NCBI RefSeq assembly: GCF_000224145.3
Contig: NC_020179.2
Location: 4,063,417 to 4,127,416, forward strand
DNA: 64,000 bases
Source: Ciona intestinalis
Taxonomy: Eukaryota > Chordata > Ascidiacea > Phlebobranchia > Cionidae
Direction: 5' to 3'
In this document: piece by piece, positions 38,546-52,500 of the stretch
Numbering within the stretch: the stretch's first letter is position 1
How the letters are laid out: each line of letters starts with the position of its first letter
Translations under genes and position numbers: made by a program
The notes under the pieces: generated by a model
Told to the model about the DNA's origin: nothing
Seen by the model: only the letters and a program-made list of their open reading frames with translations
The model's database searches: none

Positions 38546-38766
38546 AGGTGTATAGGGGGCGGTCCAAAAACTTTTTATTTCAAAGGCTTAAGAGTTTACA
38601 GTTGATGTTGAGAAATAGGTATTGCTAAAATAACATTAAATATTTTCTGTAATGAAAGGTTATTTTACTTTAAATTAATAAAGTACTCAATAGTAGTTAC
38701 CTAGGAAAGAACAATGTGTATTTTCCACACGGGTGACTATTAACACCCAAAGAGCAGAGTAAAATA

Positions 38767-40332
38767 ATGAAGGTTTATGCTGTACTCATTCTGTTTCTCT
38801 TCACACTTGGAAACTGTAAAAGATGTGACAACAAGGTTAGCAACTACTTTATATCACATATAATTACTTGGTACATTACATCGTTTTGTGTAAGGTTTAA
38901 CATTTATTAATTTGCATGTTTTCTATCATTTTAAATAATATTTTATATTGGAGAGACAATCTTTCTCTGTATGTTTGGCACATAATAAAAAGTAATGTTT
39001 ATGGTTCATGTTTTTTATAGAAATGGATTACTCGTTGTAAAATCTCTGAGGGGCCCATGGCCATGATGAGAACTGGAGAGTGCGGCTACTGCAACAACAC
39101 ACAAAGGTACAATGTATGGATGCATCATGGGAATAACAATAGGGGTTTCTGTGGTTACATTATAGTTTTGAACACCCAGGTCTATGCCTAAAATAGCTTT
39201 TAAGCTGCTGTTAAACAGTTTATACAAACAAGCAGAGTCAAACAATAGTGCATGCGCCACATTGATTTTTCTATGTTTGACTACCTTAAGTGACTTGACA
39301 GTGAGAATGAGGTGTATGAATACACCATGTGTGTCTGGTAGAAGACATACATATTATGCAAGTTATTAAACAATCACCATAATGCGTTATCTACAATCTT
39401 CTGGAACTTTGTTCATAATACCAGGTTCTGCGAGGGAGAATGTTTGGGTTTGAACTTCTTCACCTGTTGGGATCGACACGTGTTCGAAAACCCTGAACCG
39501 TGTGATGAAGCTTCTTGTGAAGTAGTTGATGGTAAACAAACTGGGTAAGAGGGGTTTTGAACTTGATTGTATTGCATTATTGCTTACTAATTATCAAGAA
39601 TGTAAATTTGTATGTATGACGCATCCTGTTATATTTATCTCTGACAGAGTCTGCACCACGGGGGATATTGTTCCAAAATTAAAAGACGTAACACCAGAAG
39701 AGAATGAAAAGAATGGTAAGGAACAGGGTGAAGAAGAAACATCAGATGATGGCAAAGAAAAGATACCCGATAATGACACAGAGAAAACAAAAGAAAATAA
39801 TGAAAATAAAACACCAGAAAATGATGATAAAATCGTAAGAAACGACCCAAATAAAGTAGTTGTAAAAGAAGACCAACAAGAAGACCCCTCCAATGTGAAA
39901 ACGCCAAATGATGGATCAAATAATAAAGATAAACCAAAGGAAGCTCCTAATGGTGTAACACCTGAAACTGTAACACCAACCAATAACCAATCTGAGGTTG
40001 ATAATTTCACAGAACCAGATGACAACTTCATAGAACCTGATGATGATAAAGGAAAGAATAAATGTTATGATGAAGGAGGAACATGCGATGGCAAAGTTGA
40101 TAAAGATTCCGATTCCACAACAACATATGTTCTTATAGTGTTGGTTGCCGGGGGATTCCTGGCACTTATAATTGTTTTTGGTTGTAAAGCTTTAGCTGAG
40201 TATCAGGTTATACAAAATAATAGGGGTGATGGTGGTGGACAAGATGGAAACACAGATGTGGAAGAGACAACTCGAGGACAGTTGGAAGCTCAAAGCCTTA
40301 TCCGTAAAAGCAATGACAGACAAGGACAATAA
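38767..40332 (+). CDS. Cys-rich single-pass membrane protein, duplicate B
   Basis: Four exons, 38767-38835, 39021-39106, 39425-39544 and 39648-40332, join in frame to 319 aa. The signal peptide and Cys-rich ectodomain match gene A almost residue for residue (GECLGLNFFTCWDRHVFENP). The acidic Asn/Asp/Glu/Lys stalk is similar but longer at its start. The transmembrane helix (TYVLIVLVAGGFLALIIVFG) and tail are different in sequence, but the tail keeps a tyrosine motif (YQVI) directly after the membrane, as A does (YEFV). The tail ends RGQLEAQSLIRKSNDRQGQ; gene A has a TGA at the matching Arg codon. Function is unknown. A receptor or adhesion role fits the architecture but is not shown. Confidence 0.85.
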
Positions 40333-41266
40333 CTTTTATTTTACGTTTGAGAAGTTGGCGGGACAAAAAAACTTGAATTTAGCATTACTTGATATTTACT
40401 CTGTTACAAAGTAGCTTAAATTCATAAAAAAAAAACGAGGCAAAGAGCAAAGTTTGTATGAAATGTATTATTTTGGTTTTATGCTAACACTGTCAAGTGA
40501 TAAGAATTTGTTAATGTGCAACACTGATTGACTCGCGTACGGAATTATTTATAAACCGATTGAATCTGTATTCATCGGCTGTGAATGATACTAAGAGTAT
40601 TAGAATACTAAATGAAATGCCTGCACTTTAAAAGAATCTATATGGGTGTGTTGCTACTCGTGCCACGTCATTGTATCTGAGATTTAGGTGAACGTTAATC
40701 CATTATTATTATTAAGTTTAAAAGATAACAAAACATCCAAAAAATAAAGCTGTTAAAAACTGTTTGTGTACTTTTTTGTTTTAAAACCACTTTTGTGTTC
40801 TAAAAATATATTGACATTTAACTTTGCATGGATAAGATTGCTTACGCTAAGGTATTGCTGTAGCAGGCTTAAGTTACAACAGGAGTCATTGGTTAACAAT
40901 AGTTGGTTGGTGAACACACGACTGGGTTCCACCCAACCAGAAGAAAGGTCAAGTTTACTATTTAAGGGATGAAACAACCGTTGATGCCGAAATAACTTGA
41001 CACGTCACAACAAAGGAAGAAGTTTGTACAATTTAATTTTAAATACATAAATGCTAGCTTGCGGTATGTTAAAAATATAAATACATTTTTGTATGAATTT
41101 TTAATAGTTATATTGCAAACTATTTCTTGGTATATCTATATGTTTTATAGAAATATTATAAACCTGAGTTCCGAGGTGTCATGGGTTGCGTTAAAAACGC
41201 TGTGTCACGGTATTGAATTTTAAAGGCTCGAGAAGAATAGAGTAGGCTATACATCACCTGTTTACC
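40333..41266. other. Intergenic between B and C
   Basis: It contains the second copy of the ~190-bp duplicated segment (40815-41000). Unlike A and B, no GGGGATTCCCC site is seen before gene C. Confidence 0.5.
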
Positions 41267-42804
41267 ATGAAAACCACATATTTTATGGTTATGAAGTTTG
41301 CAATACTAGCATTACTATGTGGAATGGTAGTGGTTAAAGTAAGTGTGTATGATTGCTTTGTAAGTATAGCAACAAGTAATTTGCTCTCCTGGTTAAGCAG
41401 TGAAGTAAACTTGTATGTTGGATTTAGAGGACATATATTAAACACTTGATTGCCTATGTAATTAATTTAAAATAAGTTTTATGTCGTATAAATAAGTGTG
41501 AAAGACATCGATTAAATAATAAAATGACATAACTGCAAACAACCTATGGAACAACACTATAAATATCTAAGTGTTTTGTTAATTGCAACTATTTAGAATA
41601 CCTTTAATTTAGGAAAAGGTAAAGTATCAATATGAATTTTAGTAAAGTATCAATTTTTTAGAGTGAAAACATTGATGCATTTGGCAAAGCGTGGATAAAG
41701 CGAAATGGGACATATATTAGAGATAATTGTCGCAGAACAGAAGTTTACAAAATGAAACAACACATGTGTCTGCCCACCAACCTGACTGCGTGTGTAGACC
41801 ACCACCTTCGAACAAATCTTTGCAAGTTTTGTGCTATCAATGAAGGAGTAGAAACAGGGTAAGTAAGTTAAAATTAACATTTTCTTATTGTAACAAAGAA
41901 TTATTTGAATAAAGAATCGCGCAAGAGTAGTTTCTTCAAATTACAAGACTAATGTGAAACTGTATAAGATATTTGAAATACCCTATCCAATAAAATTGGG
42001 ATGTACACTGTGCATCACCTATAAGGTTACACAGGATCCATTATCAACCTGTGTACACAAACTTAGTGACTCTAATGCTAGTATTATACTATTCCCAAAA
42101 AGTATGAAAAGGCCCAGTGTTTTAAAACTATTTAAGATATAGGAGTTTGATAAACGCTTTGCATGGTTGATTACGAATTGTAAAAGTGACATAATAGTCA
42201 AGTAAGAACTAATCACTGCATGTAAATAGTGGCTGAACTTGCTGTTATATCTCTTTTAATCTACAGCCAATGTGAAGGAGAAGGCATACAAAATAAATCG
42301 AAAAAAGCAGAAAGTACAACACTTGTTGTACAACCAACCACAACCCATACAGCAATAGAAGTAGAAGCCGCAACATTCCATGAAAATGAGACAACGGGGC
42401 AAACAGAAAAATCAACAACTCAAGTGCAACGAACCACAGAATCACCACAAGTACCAACAAAGGCAACAAATAATATAGAAGAGACCACTCAAGTAACACC
42501 AGATGTTATGGAATATGGTTCTTTACCTTGGTGGTTGATTGGGGTTATAGTCGCATTTATTATTTTGTTACCAATATTAGTAGTCGAGGTCCCAAAGCTG
42601 TGTAAGAGTCAGAACGAACAAAGGGAATCAATAGAGCTTGGAACCGTACAATCAAGCAGGGATAGAGAATCTGGAATCAATCTGTTGAGTGATTCAGGCA
42701 ACAATAATGTCATCAAGGATGCAAGAGAAGAACGTGCAGGAGAAACGGTTAACCTTGAGCTTAATGATAAAGAAAAAATTATTAAACATTTTGCAGATAA
42801 TTAG
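41267..42804 (+). CDS. Single-pass membrane protein with Thr-rich stalk, diverged relative C
   Basis: Three exons, 41267-41338, 41662-41858 and 42267-42804, join in frame to 268 aa. The signal peptide is MKTTYFMVMKFAILALLCGM or begins at the inner MKFAILALLCG, which aligns better with A and B. A short ectodomain has six or so cysteines (NLCKFCAINEGVETGQCEGE). A Thr/Ser/Pro-rich, mucin-like stalk follows, then one transmembrane helix (PWWLIGVIVAFIILLPILVV) and a charged tail. The plan, the position and the shared upstream segment link it to A and B, but direct sequence similarity is weak. The family is not recognised. Confidence 0.75.
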
Positions 42805-45800
42805 AAGAAAAAAATTAGAAACTGGAAACTGTCTGCTAACAGAAAAAATACAAGTACAAGCATTAAAATTTACTAGTGTTTTAAATATATAGCAAAACTT
42901 ACAAATGAATGTCGTAGAAAAGCATATCAGTGTTGGTTGTGTTTACTTTTGATGTAAATACTGATGTCGCAAGCCTTTCCCAGTTTCATGTGCTAGTGCT
43001 ACCTGCGTTTAAATTGCACATTATTACCACAACCTGGGTTGACAAATTCGCAAGTGTATTTTATCACAAAAACAAAAAAGTTTCAATGAATTGGGCCAAA
43101 AAAAACAAAATTTAATAACCTACTTTATTATTTTAGAAAGTGACTTTTACTTTACTGTTTTACTTTTTGACTAGTCCAATTTTCTGTGAGTTTCTGTGAA
43201 TACGATTTAACTTTGGAAAAACAACCAGCAATGTTTTGCACTTTTCGCTCCAGTAGTCTAGCAGTAAACCGCATGGCCACGCTTCGCGCCTTTTTATAGA
43301 AACTTCTATATTATTTTGGTGTAAATTATTTGGGGAGTAAAATACATTTTTTTGCTAAAACGATTAATTAAACTTTGTGGTGACTGCCGCTTTGCTTTTA
43401 ATCTTTTGTAAGGTATTATACTAAATATATACATGTTAAATTACACGTTAAACATGTTATTACACGTGTAGTATATTATTACACGCTATCTAGACGTTGA
43501 TCCCTTGTCAACTACAGTTTAATTATTGTGGGCGTAAAGGTGCGGCGCAGGTGGTTCCTCAAGTCACCTGCCGTATATATATATATATATTCGGCTCAGG
43601 GCCGTGCTGCCCTCACGTGTCCCGAGCTCTGTACCCGCACCTCGCTCACAGAGATCCGACTTCAGCAGAACAGTAACGACTCCATGACAAGTCCAGGATA
43701 CAACTCAGTCTATTCGACATTACAACATTGACGTCACAGATAACAGTGAGAACAGCAAGCATTGCAGGGGGCAACTCCTACACTAACTCCGACTGCCTGC
43801 TCATGCAGTACAGGGCAGGGCTTATATTAAGGCGAGAATGCAAAATGCGAGAATAACATTAACACAAGAGGAAGGTTTAAACTTGGTTTGGTCCGTTCCA
43901 ACATTATACAGCAAGGCTCAGTATTGTCACAGAGTAAAGTCTCTCGGCGTTGTCCTAACAATGCGGTTTTCTAATCAACGCGTTTGTGTGCAATTGTCAT
44001 ATGTGAGAGGGCAACGATTAAGTCCCGTCCGCGCTGCGCCAGCTGGCAACTTTACACGCCACGCAATCTTTATTCATATAGTGAAATTTAGATAATTATA
44101 AATGATAAAAATCTGTGCTCGAGGCAGACTAAATCGCTACAGTATTATCACCTCTATACATTATTTGTATTTCATTCGCTTTAAACATAAATACATTTAT
44201 ATCCACATCTGACCTTATATACTTTGAAGCAACCACGTACTACCACGCTTCGAAATATTTCGTTAGTAAAACGCCTTTGCAGCGCATATGGTAAAAACAA
44301 CAAATGGATAATTTATGGTATCTGTATAAGCCTAATCGGCAGGTGCTAAGCAGCCGCCTTTTACAATATTTTTCACATTATTGTTGTAACCAACATTAGC
44401 AATATTGGACTATACCCATAGATAGATTCATAACTAGTCACCCGTGAAAGTGTCAACACACAGATATGGGCGCGGGCATCCGATCAGATACAATTAAAGA
44501 ACATTTTCACGCCTATAATATGATCAGTGTTATTGTAATACGTAGGAAATAGGAATTATATGTTTACCCATCACGCACCCGGTATATATCAGGATACTGA
44601 TGCCTGGAATCCACCCTGTTGCGCAATGACAAGAAGGAACAGAGATGTCTAAACTACGAAAGAGATTAGCCCATATGTGCCTCATCTTGTAACACGAGTT
44701 AGCGCTACAGCGCTAAGTGGCAGACAGTATACCGGGTCGTCGTAAACCGATAAATTATTCCACAGCTGAACTATATATATAGCCTATTGGACCAAAAAAT
44801 ACTTTAGTTGGACACAAGACTGAATTTTTTAGATTAACAGGATTTCTGAGCCAACAATGTATATTATTTTAGATAAAAAACAGTTTATTGTTCTGTGGGG
44901 TAAGATGGGATACAGTTAGCCGCTAAATTGCCTGTTTTTAACGATTAACAACGTTCTTTCAGAGTCTTCAGGATACGGTTATATAATTCCATAAGTGTTC
45001 TATATATACTACAAAATATGACGATTAATGAGAATAAAAACATATCCCATATTACCCCACCCTACTATTTATTGTGTTGGTTTAAAATGTTGTGCAAACT
45101 GCCCAAATACGGTTTCGGTAAATTTGAATTATTATTGAACGTCAGCTTCCGATTGATTCTAGCTAAAACCCAGGTTAAGTTGTGCAAAATATTCAATAAA
45201 CTTTTGCATTCGATTATAATTTGATGTCTCCGATAAAGATCTTTAGTCGACTATGACGTCATAACCAAACCTTCGAGAGCGCCTTTTGTTTACGAAACTC
45301 GAATGCGAATAAAGACTGCCAGTCAAATCGAATCTGTCTCGGTTGCGTTTCGATCTTACAAATTTGTCAATTTACTCAGGTAATTCAGTCGTAAACGCGT
45401 TTTAAAGCCATACAGATGTAAACAGGTATATTCGCTTGCTCAAACGCGTCAGTAGAGTTATGATTTTGCTAGTTAATGTATGACAGACGCCTTTAATTGG
45501 TAATATGGACAGAGTAGTTCTACTCGAGTGGTTTTATTGTATTGTGTAATGTGTATTACGAAGTATAAAAGGCAGCATTGCGTGATGGCACAAATCGTTT
45601 TATATTGGCGGAAATAAGAACTTATATACGAGACTTTGACTTATGTATGAAGTACAAATGGGTTTCCGTCCTAACACGGTGCGTGCATTCACAACTAGTT
45701 ACGGGTCGTTGGCTTTTAACTGCCTAAGGCTAAGTTTTGAGCTCGGTAGAAGACAGTCAACGTGTTAATGAGAATCTCATGGTGGTTGAGAAGACAAAAC

Positions 45801-46536
45801 ATGCAAACAGTAAAACACAAGATGACTAGACGGTTTAGTTAGAATGTGCTGGTGGCTTAGTAAGATGAACAGGCGCTTTAACGATACGCTTGGTTTGGCT
45901 GCTATAGCGAGTATGAGCGAGGTTAGATGATTACAAACCTGCGTGTGTAAATTGTAATTCCACCCCCTTTGCTATGTTTGTGGGAGTAAATCTTACTAAA
46001 TGCCAAACAAGAGTCCCTTTTGTACATGTGTGAATCGGGTTATTTTGTCATTTAGATGAACTGTTAATATGCCAATACCACACACCGCAGTTTCCAATTG
46101 CAATGCCAGGCTTTATTACGTAGCGTTCTCTGCCACAGTGATACCAGCGTATGTTGTGTGGTATGGAAAGTAACAAGAAAATAAAAGCAAAGAACATGAT
46201 CATACGCGTCAATGAAGTTAAATATTTGTTCAACTCGCGTTGTTTAATTTACTCAGCCAGTGTTTAATTTAGGTTAAGTTATACATAACCGCATGAAGAC
46301 AAATATATAGAATGCCAAACGCACATTATCAAACTTTTGATCTAATGCATAGGGTATGGGCGATGTTTTAACATAACGAAGACCAGGTTCACTAAAACAG
46401 CGAAGAGGAGATTAGCAGCAAAACGACATACGTTAAAGTAGTTTTTGAGGCCTTTAACAGTACGTTATTGTTTTCTGTTAGATTTTGGCGCTAATATTAA
46501 TGCCACTTCTTGTATAAATACTACAGATACTATGAT
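42805..46536. other. 3.7-kb gene-free interval
   Basis: AT-rich DNA with a TA microsatellite at 43574-43591 beside a GC-richer patch (about 43530-43840), and a MITE at 44893-45068. Some frames of 60-85 codons exist, but none has exon borders, codon character or family resemblance that I can defend. The part after 45240 may hold the promoter and untranslated first exon of the sulfotransferase gene; a TACTACAG acceptor lies at 46519-46526, just before its ATG. Confidence 0.5.
44893..45068. mobile_element. MITE copy, both ends recognisable
   Basis: It begins GTGGGGTAAGATGGGATACA and ends ATCCCATATTACCCCACCCT then ACTA. The internal block TTTAACGATTAACAACGTTC matches the family. Confidence 0.8.
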
Positions 46537-49500
46537 ATGATACGGAAGATAAAACTGCTTGTGAGGCGAGCAGCTCGCTTCGGGCTGTTCGCATCTTTTG
46601 CTTTTGTAACTTGTACGATGTTGCTTGTTGCAACAGGTTACTCAAGGAACCCATTCATGGTTTCGAAAAACACAAGAGAGCTTGAGAAAGTCGAAGTAAC
46701 TAGGGAAGCGGGATACCTGCGAAAACCGCTGAGTCCGGAGGTATCAGACGTGGAAGATGCAACTCCGGATGTTGCTCCTGTAAAAGAAGATGTTCTTGAG
46801 AGCGAAGATGAGTTCATGAAGAGAATTGAAAAAAGGATGCGAAAGAGAAGAGAGCATCTTCAACAAGCATGCGAGAGATTGGGTGAGGACGCATTTTGAT
46901 GCCTATTTATAGTTGTGGGGTAATTAGTGATATTTGGCCCAAATCCAAGCTTTCCTGGCGTAGCCTATGCAGCACCGTAGTACCTCACCTATAGAGTAGG
47001 ATGTGAATTTAGAATGTTAGGGTAATTGCCAACAACGGCCCAAACCTAGGCTCCTTGGTGTGTCCGGCAGTAGGACCTCACCCTTTTACATAAGAATATA
47101 CAAAACTGGTATTCTACGTGGGAAAAGATATTTTTAAGCGAAGGCGGAATGCATTTAATGTATTATAAAGAATAACATTAAATTCGTAGAGTCGTGTTTA
47201 TTTCGTTCCCCGAAACTACGATTGGAGATTCGTTGAGAACCAATAGTTATTACGGATGAGCATCAGACACCTTTTAATTGAGGGTTGCGTTTGTTTAATT
47301 ACCGCCTGGACACCTGTAATTTAATTATAAACGTCGGTAGTTAAACTTGTAAAGACAAAACAAAAGGAAACTTTAATAAAGATTCGGTAAGGTACATGAA
47401 CACACCATGTGTGTCTGGTGTATAAGAAGACACCCATGTTATAACTCGACAGTGAGCATGAGGTGTATGAACACACCATGTATGTCTGGCGTATAACAAA
47501 ACACCAATGATATATAACTTCACGGAGAACATTACTGACAAACAACCTTTTAGGGCACCTCTTAAACCAGGGGTGGTAAGCTTGCCTCGTTAAAGACGCT
47601 TTCTCCAGTTTTAATGACTTGGCTGACTAAATATTAGACCAACCGACCCCTGGGTACCGTATTTATTAAGAAGGAAACCAACGTATAAACTTGACTTCGA
47701 TTCCCGCTGGCATAAAACTAGCACCGTTGATCGAAGCCAGCGAGAGTTATAGTTGTTTATCTTCTGGGTGGGTTGCGATACCAGCCTTGAATGGCGTTAT
47801 TGTTTGCGAAAGACATACACGGGATATTCTATATTCCCAATGTATACGGATACCCGGTTTTTAATGTCTTTTCAATACTACACTTAGTTTTTCGTCCATA
47901 GGGCGTAATTACTCCGGTACGCATTTTTATCTCCTTAATCACGAAGTTCACAATGGTTTTAAATTATATAGTAGGGTGGGGGAAGATAGGAAACCTTTTC
48001 ATTCTGTTTTCTCGTCACATTTGGTAGTAAACAAGGACATTTAAAGAATTATTAAACTGTATGCTCATGACTCCGAAAGACCGTTGTTAATTGTTTAAAA
48101 CACATCACGATACTTGGATATTATGTGTTAAAAGTGTCCCATCTTCTCCCACTCTACTTTACCGTAACGTGTGTTACATGTATGCAAACTCGTCCAACTA
48201 GTTTAACTTTAAGCCACAATGCGCGTCTAACGATGGTCTCTTCCAAGAACTCTATAATAAACCAATTAATATCTTATCTTATTGCGGGGTAAGGAATATC
48301 GTAATCACTTCAATTTCGCATTTCTGATCGTGCACAATTAACAACGGTTATATAATTCTGTAAATGTGCCTTTTTTACTACCAAAAAAACGAGAAAATAG
48401 TTTAAAACCATGTCCCATATTACCCCAAACCTTCTACACTTTACAGGATTACAACCGAATAAGACAGACGGGCATATTCTGGATCATTTGCCTCGTCCGA
48501 TGCCATGGTCATTTGTATCCAATAAGCATAAGCTTATGTATTGCGAAATACCTAAATCTGGCTGTACGAATTGGAAAAAAGTGCTCATGGTTTTGAATGG
48601 AGTCCTGAACAACACAGACAACATTAAACAAGTAATTTATATTTACACACACGTTTCTATATTCATATAGTGTCTTGCTACACGCTGGGACATACCGCAA
48701 AAGCCCGCGACGGGCGTTCCAATCTACAATGTTTAACCGCAAGTCTCGCTTTACATCCAGCCGGCCTTGTATAAAATGCCTGTCTTCAGGCGGTAACTTG
48801 TACGTACTGGCAAGCCATATACATTTGGTCGAATGGAAACAATCACCTACAATGTTGCATGTGTGGTAACTCGCAGCTCGTGTTATAACGACTGTCGTTG
48901 GCCCGCAGTGCAAGTATTTATTCATTCATTCCTTCATTCATTCATTTATTAATAATAAAGCCCGGGTGCCGGAGACTTATTGTGTAGGTTGGTTGCATGA
49001 ACTTGCATCTGCTTTCTCGTCACTGAGCTGCCAACACATTCGATTAAATGGGTAAACATTGCACCTATCAACGTGATACCTAACAGACGTGCAATACTAA
49101 AACGTAATACAATATACTTGTATTCAAGTTGGGCATTTATGCTTAAGAATGAATAAATAGAACCCTGCAAAGGAATACTAACAATCTCAAACAAAGTAAT
49201 AACACACAATACATAAATACAGGGTGAAGCTCACACAAAAAGTCTACAAATGCTACGAATGATGCCAAATGCCGAACGCAAACGATTCTATGAAGCAGCT
49301 ACTAAGTTATTAGTAGTTAGGCAACCATTTGAGCGTTTGGTGTCAGCATATGCAGATAAGGTGGCAGCTAAACCTCCAGCAAATGACTCGGTATTTTTCC
49401 AATTTTCATCTGAAGTAGCAAAGAAATATGGAAGAAGGCAAATAGATTCGGATACAACAAGTATGTAAATACCTCTAGTTCAATAGTGAAGATGTTATAC

Positions 49501-52500
49501 AACACTAATTAGGAAAACCAAGGGCAGCACTCTTGGCTTACGATTAAATTAGATACCGCCTAAATTGACCGACTAAAACTTACCAACTTCTATAATAAGT
49601 AATGAACAGAAATTTATTTGGCTGAATAAAAAACGCGTCAACCAATAGTAACAGCAAGCGATTAACTTTATTCGGTAGCTGAGAATAGCCTACCATCCCA
49701 TAAGTGTCCCATAACATTCTCTTAAACTAAATCTTCACCAACAGTCCTTTTCACTGGGTTTAAACCTGGATGTTACCACTACTGTAGGCATGTATGTCCT
49801 AGGGAAGGGCGCTTAATGATGATTACCCAGTGGTCACTAACGGGTTGCCCAAATAACCAGCCATGTAGTAAAAAACAATCACTTCTAAATTACATGGAAA
49901 TTGATTACACAATATTCTGTAATAATGTATAACTTTACCACCCTATTACCTTGTTAACAATACCTGAGAAGTCTCAAATACATGAAACACAATATCTTGT
50001 ACAGTATTAAACGATGGAACGAGATCAACTACAGTTTGTTCTTTAAACCAAGCACATTTAGAATGCTCAAGTCCTGGTGATGTTATTAACATTGTTAGTG
50101 CAAGTTATGGACGATGGGATAATGTGACGTAAGTATGAGGATTGTTACGTCATAAGTCATAAATTTTACAGTAACTTACAACAACCGAATTTATAAAACA
50201 GGGAATTTGAACGAATTAGCCATTTTAAAACAGTGTTTTTACTTTATAAAAACAGCAATATGTTGGTTTTAATAAAACACATATACGTCACTTACTTTAT
50301 AACCAATGACATTAAAATTAGTTAAATACCATACAGATACAGGTAAGAAACACAACCAAATAAATGAAACCAAATCAAACATTTCAATAAATGAGCCTCA
50401 GGCTCAAATGCGTACAGACACAGTATACCTATAAGTCATTCAACAAATAAACTCATACCTATATTATGTTTGCCTAAGTTATCTTAAAGTTATTTATATC
50501 TGCAGGTGTGTGCCTGAAGGCGTACATGCACCATTACAGATGTGCAGAATCCCAGGAGTTAAAGAAATATCGTCTCAGATATGTAACGGCAAGAAATTGT
50601 GTCAAGTGGTAGCTTCAAAGGCTCAGTTCCTAAGATCTACATTATGTGATCAAACACCTAGCTATCTCACCATCAACTACCAATGTTTAAGTAAGTATGA
50701 TGGATGTCTATACGGGCTATAAACAAGTGTGCAATTACCAGTAAACGGTTAGAGACTGGGGATGAGGTGTTATGAGTCGCACTTTGGAGACTTTAGGTGT
50801 AGGTCTATTGGCCAATCACTACAACACCCAGGGTTAAACATATGCCAATTATTTAGAAACATGTTATTTTAATAACAGAACAGACAGTAGTCTTTTACAA
50901 AGATTGATTAAAAAGCTTACTGTGTTCTATTGATCCTTTAGATACTTAACGCACTTTTCCCAAACCAAATGGCCACTCATGGACCATTCAAATTAACGGA
51001 GATGTCTACTTATTAGGATCTACTTTGCTTTGACATGAGTGGGCATATAAAAACCACTGTGGCATTCCTTGAAACCATCAGTCAATAAAACACAATTCAA
51101 ATTATAAACGTTAGGGATACATTATAAATAGATTTGATAACAACAACATATGTAAATGAGACTCTACAACATATGTAAGTGACATTTCCAAGTACAATTG
51201 ACATCAGTAAATGACATTAACTAATATATTAGAGACACATTATTTAAGCAACAACAATATTATCTTTACGGAAATAAGTTTTTTATAACAAAGTAATAAA
51301 AGCATATCATGCTATACGATATATAAATATCCATTTTAATGAAAACGTGAGTCAAGTAAAGCTTCAAAATGACACGATATACAATCCTAATTAGGTTGAC
51401 AAATAAACTATAAGATGCATGACTAAAAAAATCCCAAACTCTTTAGCTAATATAGAAAATAGACTACTAATGTTTTCATAGAAAAAAATCAGTAACCAAT
51501 ACCCAGTTTAACCTGTTGATAATAGCATTGTCTGGGGAAGCAAGAAATTTTCCAAGTATAGAGTTACATGCTAGAAAATATACCAAGAGATTTATAACCA
51601 TTTGGGAAGAATGTCTCTTGGGAATTAAATTCAATGTGCTTTGATATACAAGAAGCGCCATTGCTATTCTATATAACTTAGGTGATCAAGCACCTAAATT
51701 TTCACAGTACCTTGCCCTGAGGGTTGAACTAGATATGCTTTACTTATAAGTTGCACTTAATCTGTATTCAAACTGCTGAATCAACCATACAGTCAAAAAC
51801 AAAATGTATTACTTTTAAACAAGTTTGTTTTTTTCTTGTTTTTACTTATTAGTGAGCAGGCTTCAATGCCAAACTAGTAACACTAAAATAAAAGTAGGTA
51901 GTTTACTTTGCTTTTTTATGTTTATGGAACACTTTTTATTTTTAAATACTATTGTGTTTCTAGACTTGAACAATGCTGAAGTAGTGACAGTTTGTCAGCC
52001 AGAGATTAGGACCATTCAATGTCAACCTAACTATTCAATCAATATACTTTCTGCATTGTATGGAAGAATACAAGATACAAGCACGTAAGTTGATGAATGT
52101 TTTGTTGGACAAAGCCTTAGTATACCGTATGTTCACTGTTATAACATGGGTGTCTTCTTATATGTATGGTACACCGTGTGTCTGGTGTATTCATACACCT
52201 TATGCTCACTATCAAGTTATAACATGGGTGTCTTTTTATATACCATACACGCAAGATGTGTTCATACACCTCTTGCTAACTGTCGAGTTATTACCTAGTT
52301 GTCTTCTTATACACCAGACACCCATGGTGTATTCATACACCTCATGCTGACTATCTACTCAAAACATATTTAACTACAGTTCCAGGTTTAACATAATATG
52401 AACAATGTTTACAAAAACTTAGATGTGCAAAAGGGAGAGCAATCTACAACCTTCAATGTTCATCAGACACAGCCACAGCATCTGTATCTTCTGCATGCAA

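Noticed and set aside
43528-44095. Two frames of 67 and 85 codons in the 42805-46536 interval
   Set aside because: No splice-site framing, no domain resemblance, and one runs through a TA microsatellite. They could be decayed repeat DNA; nothing supports a gene.
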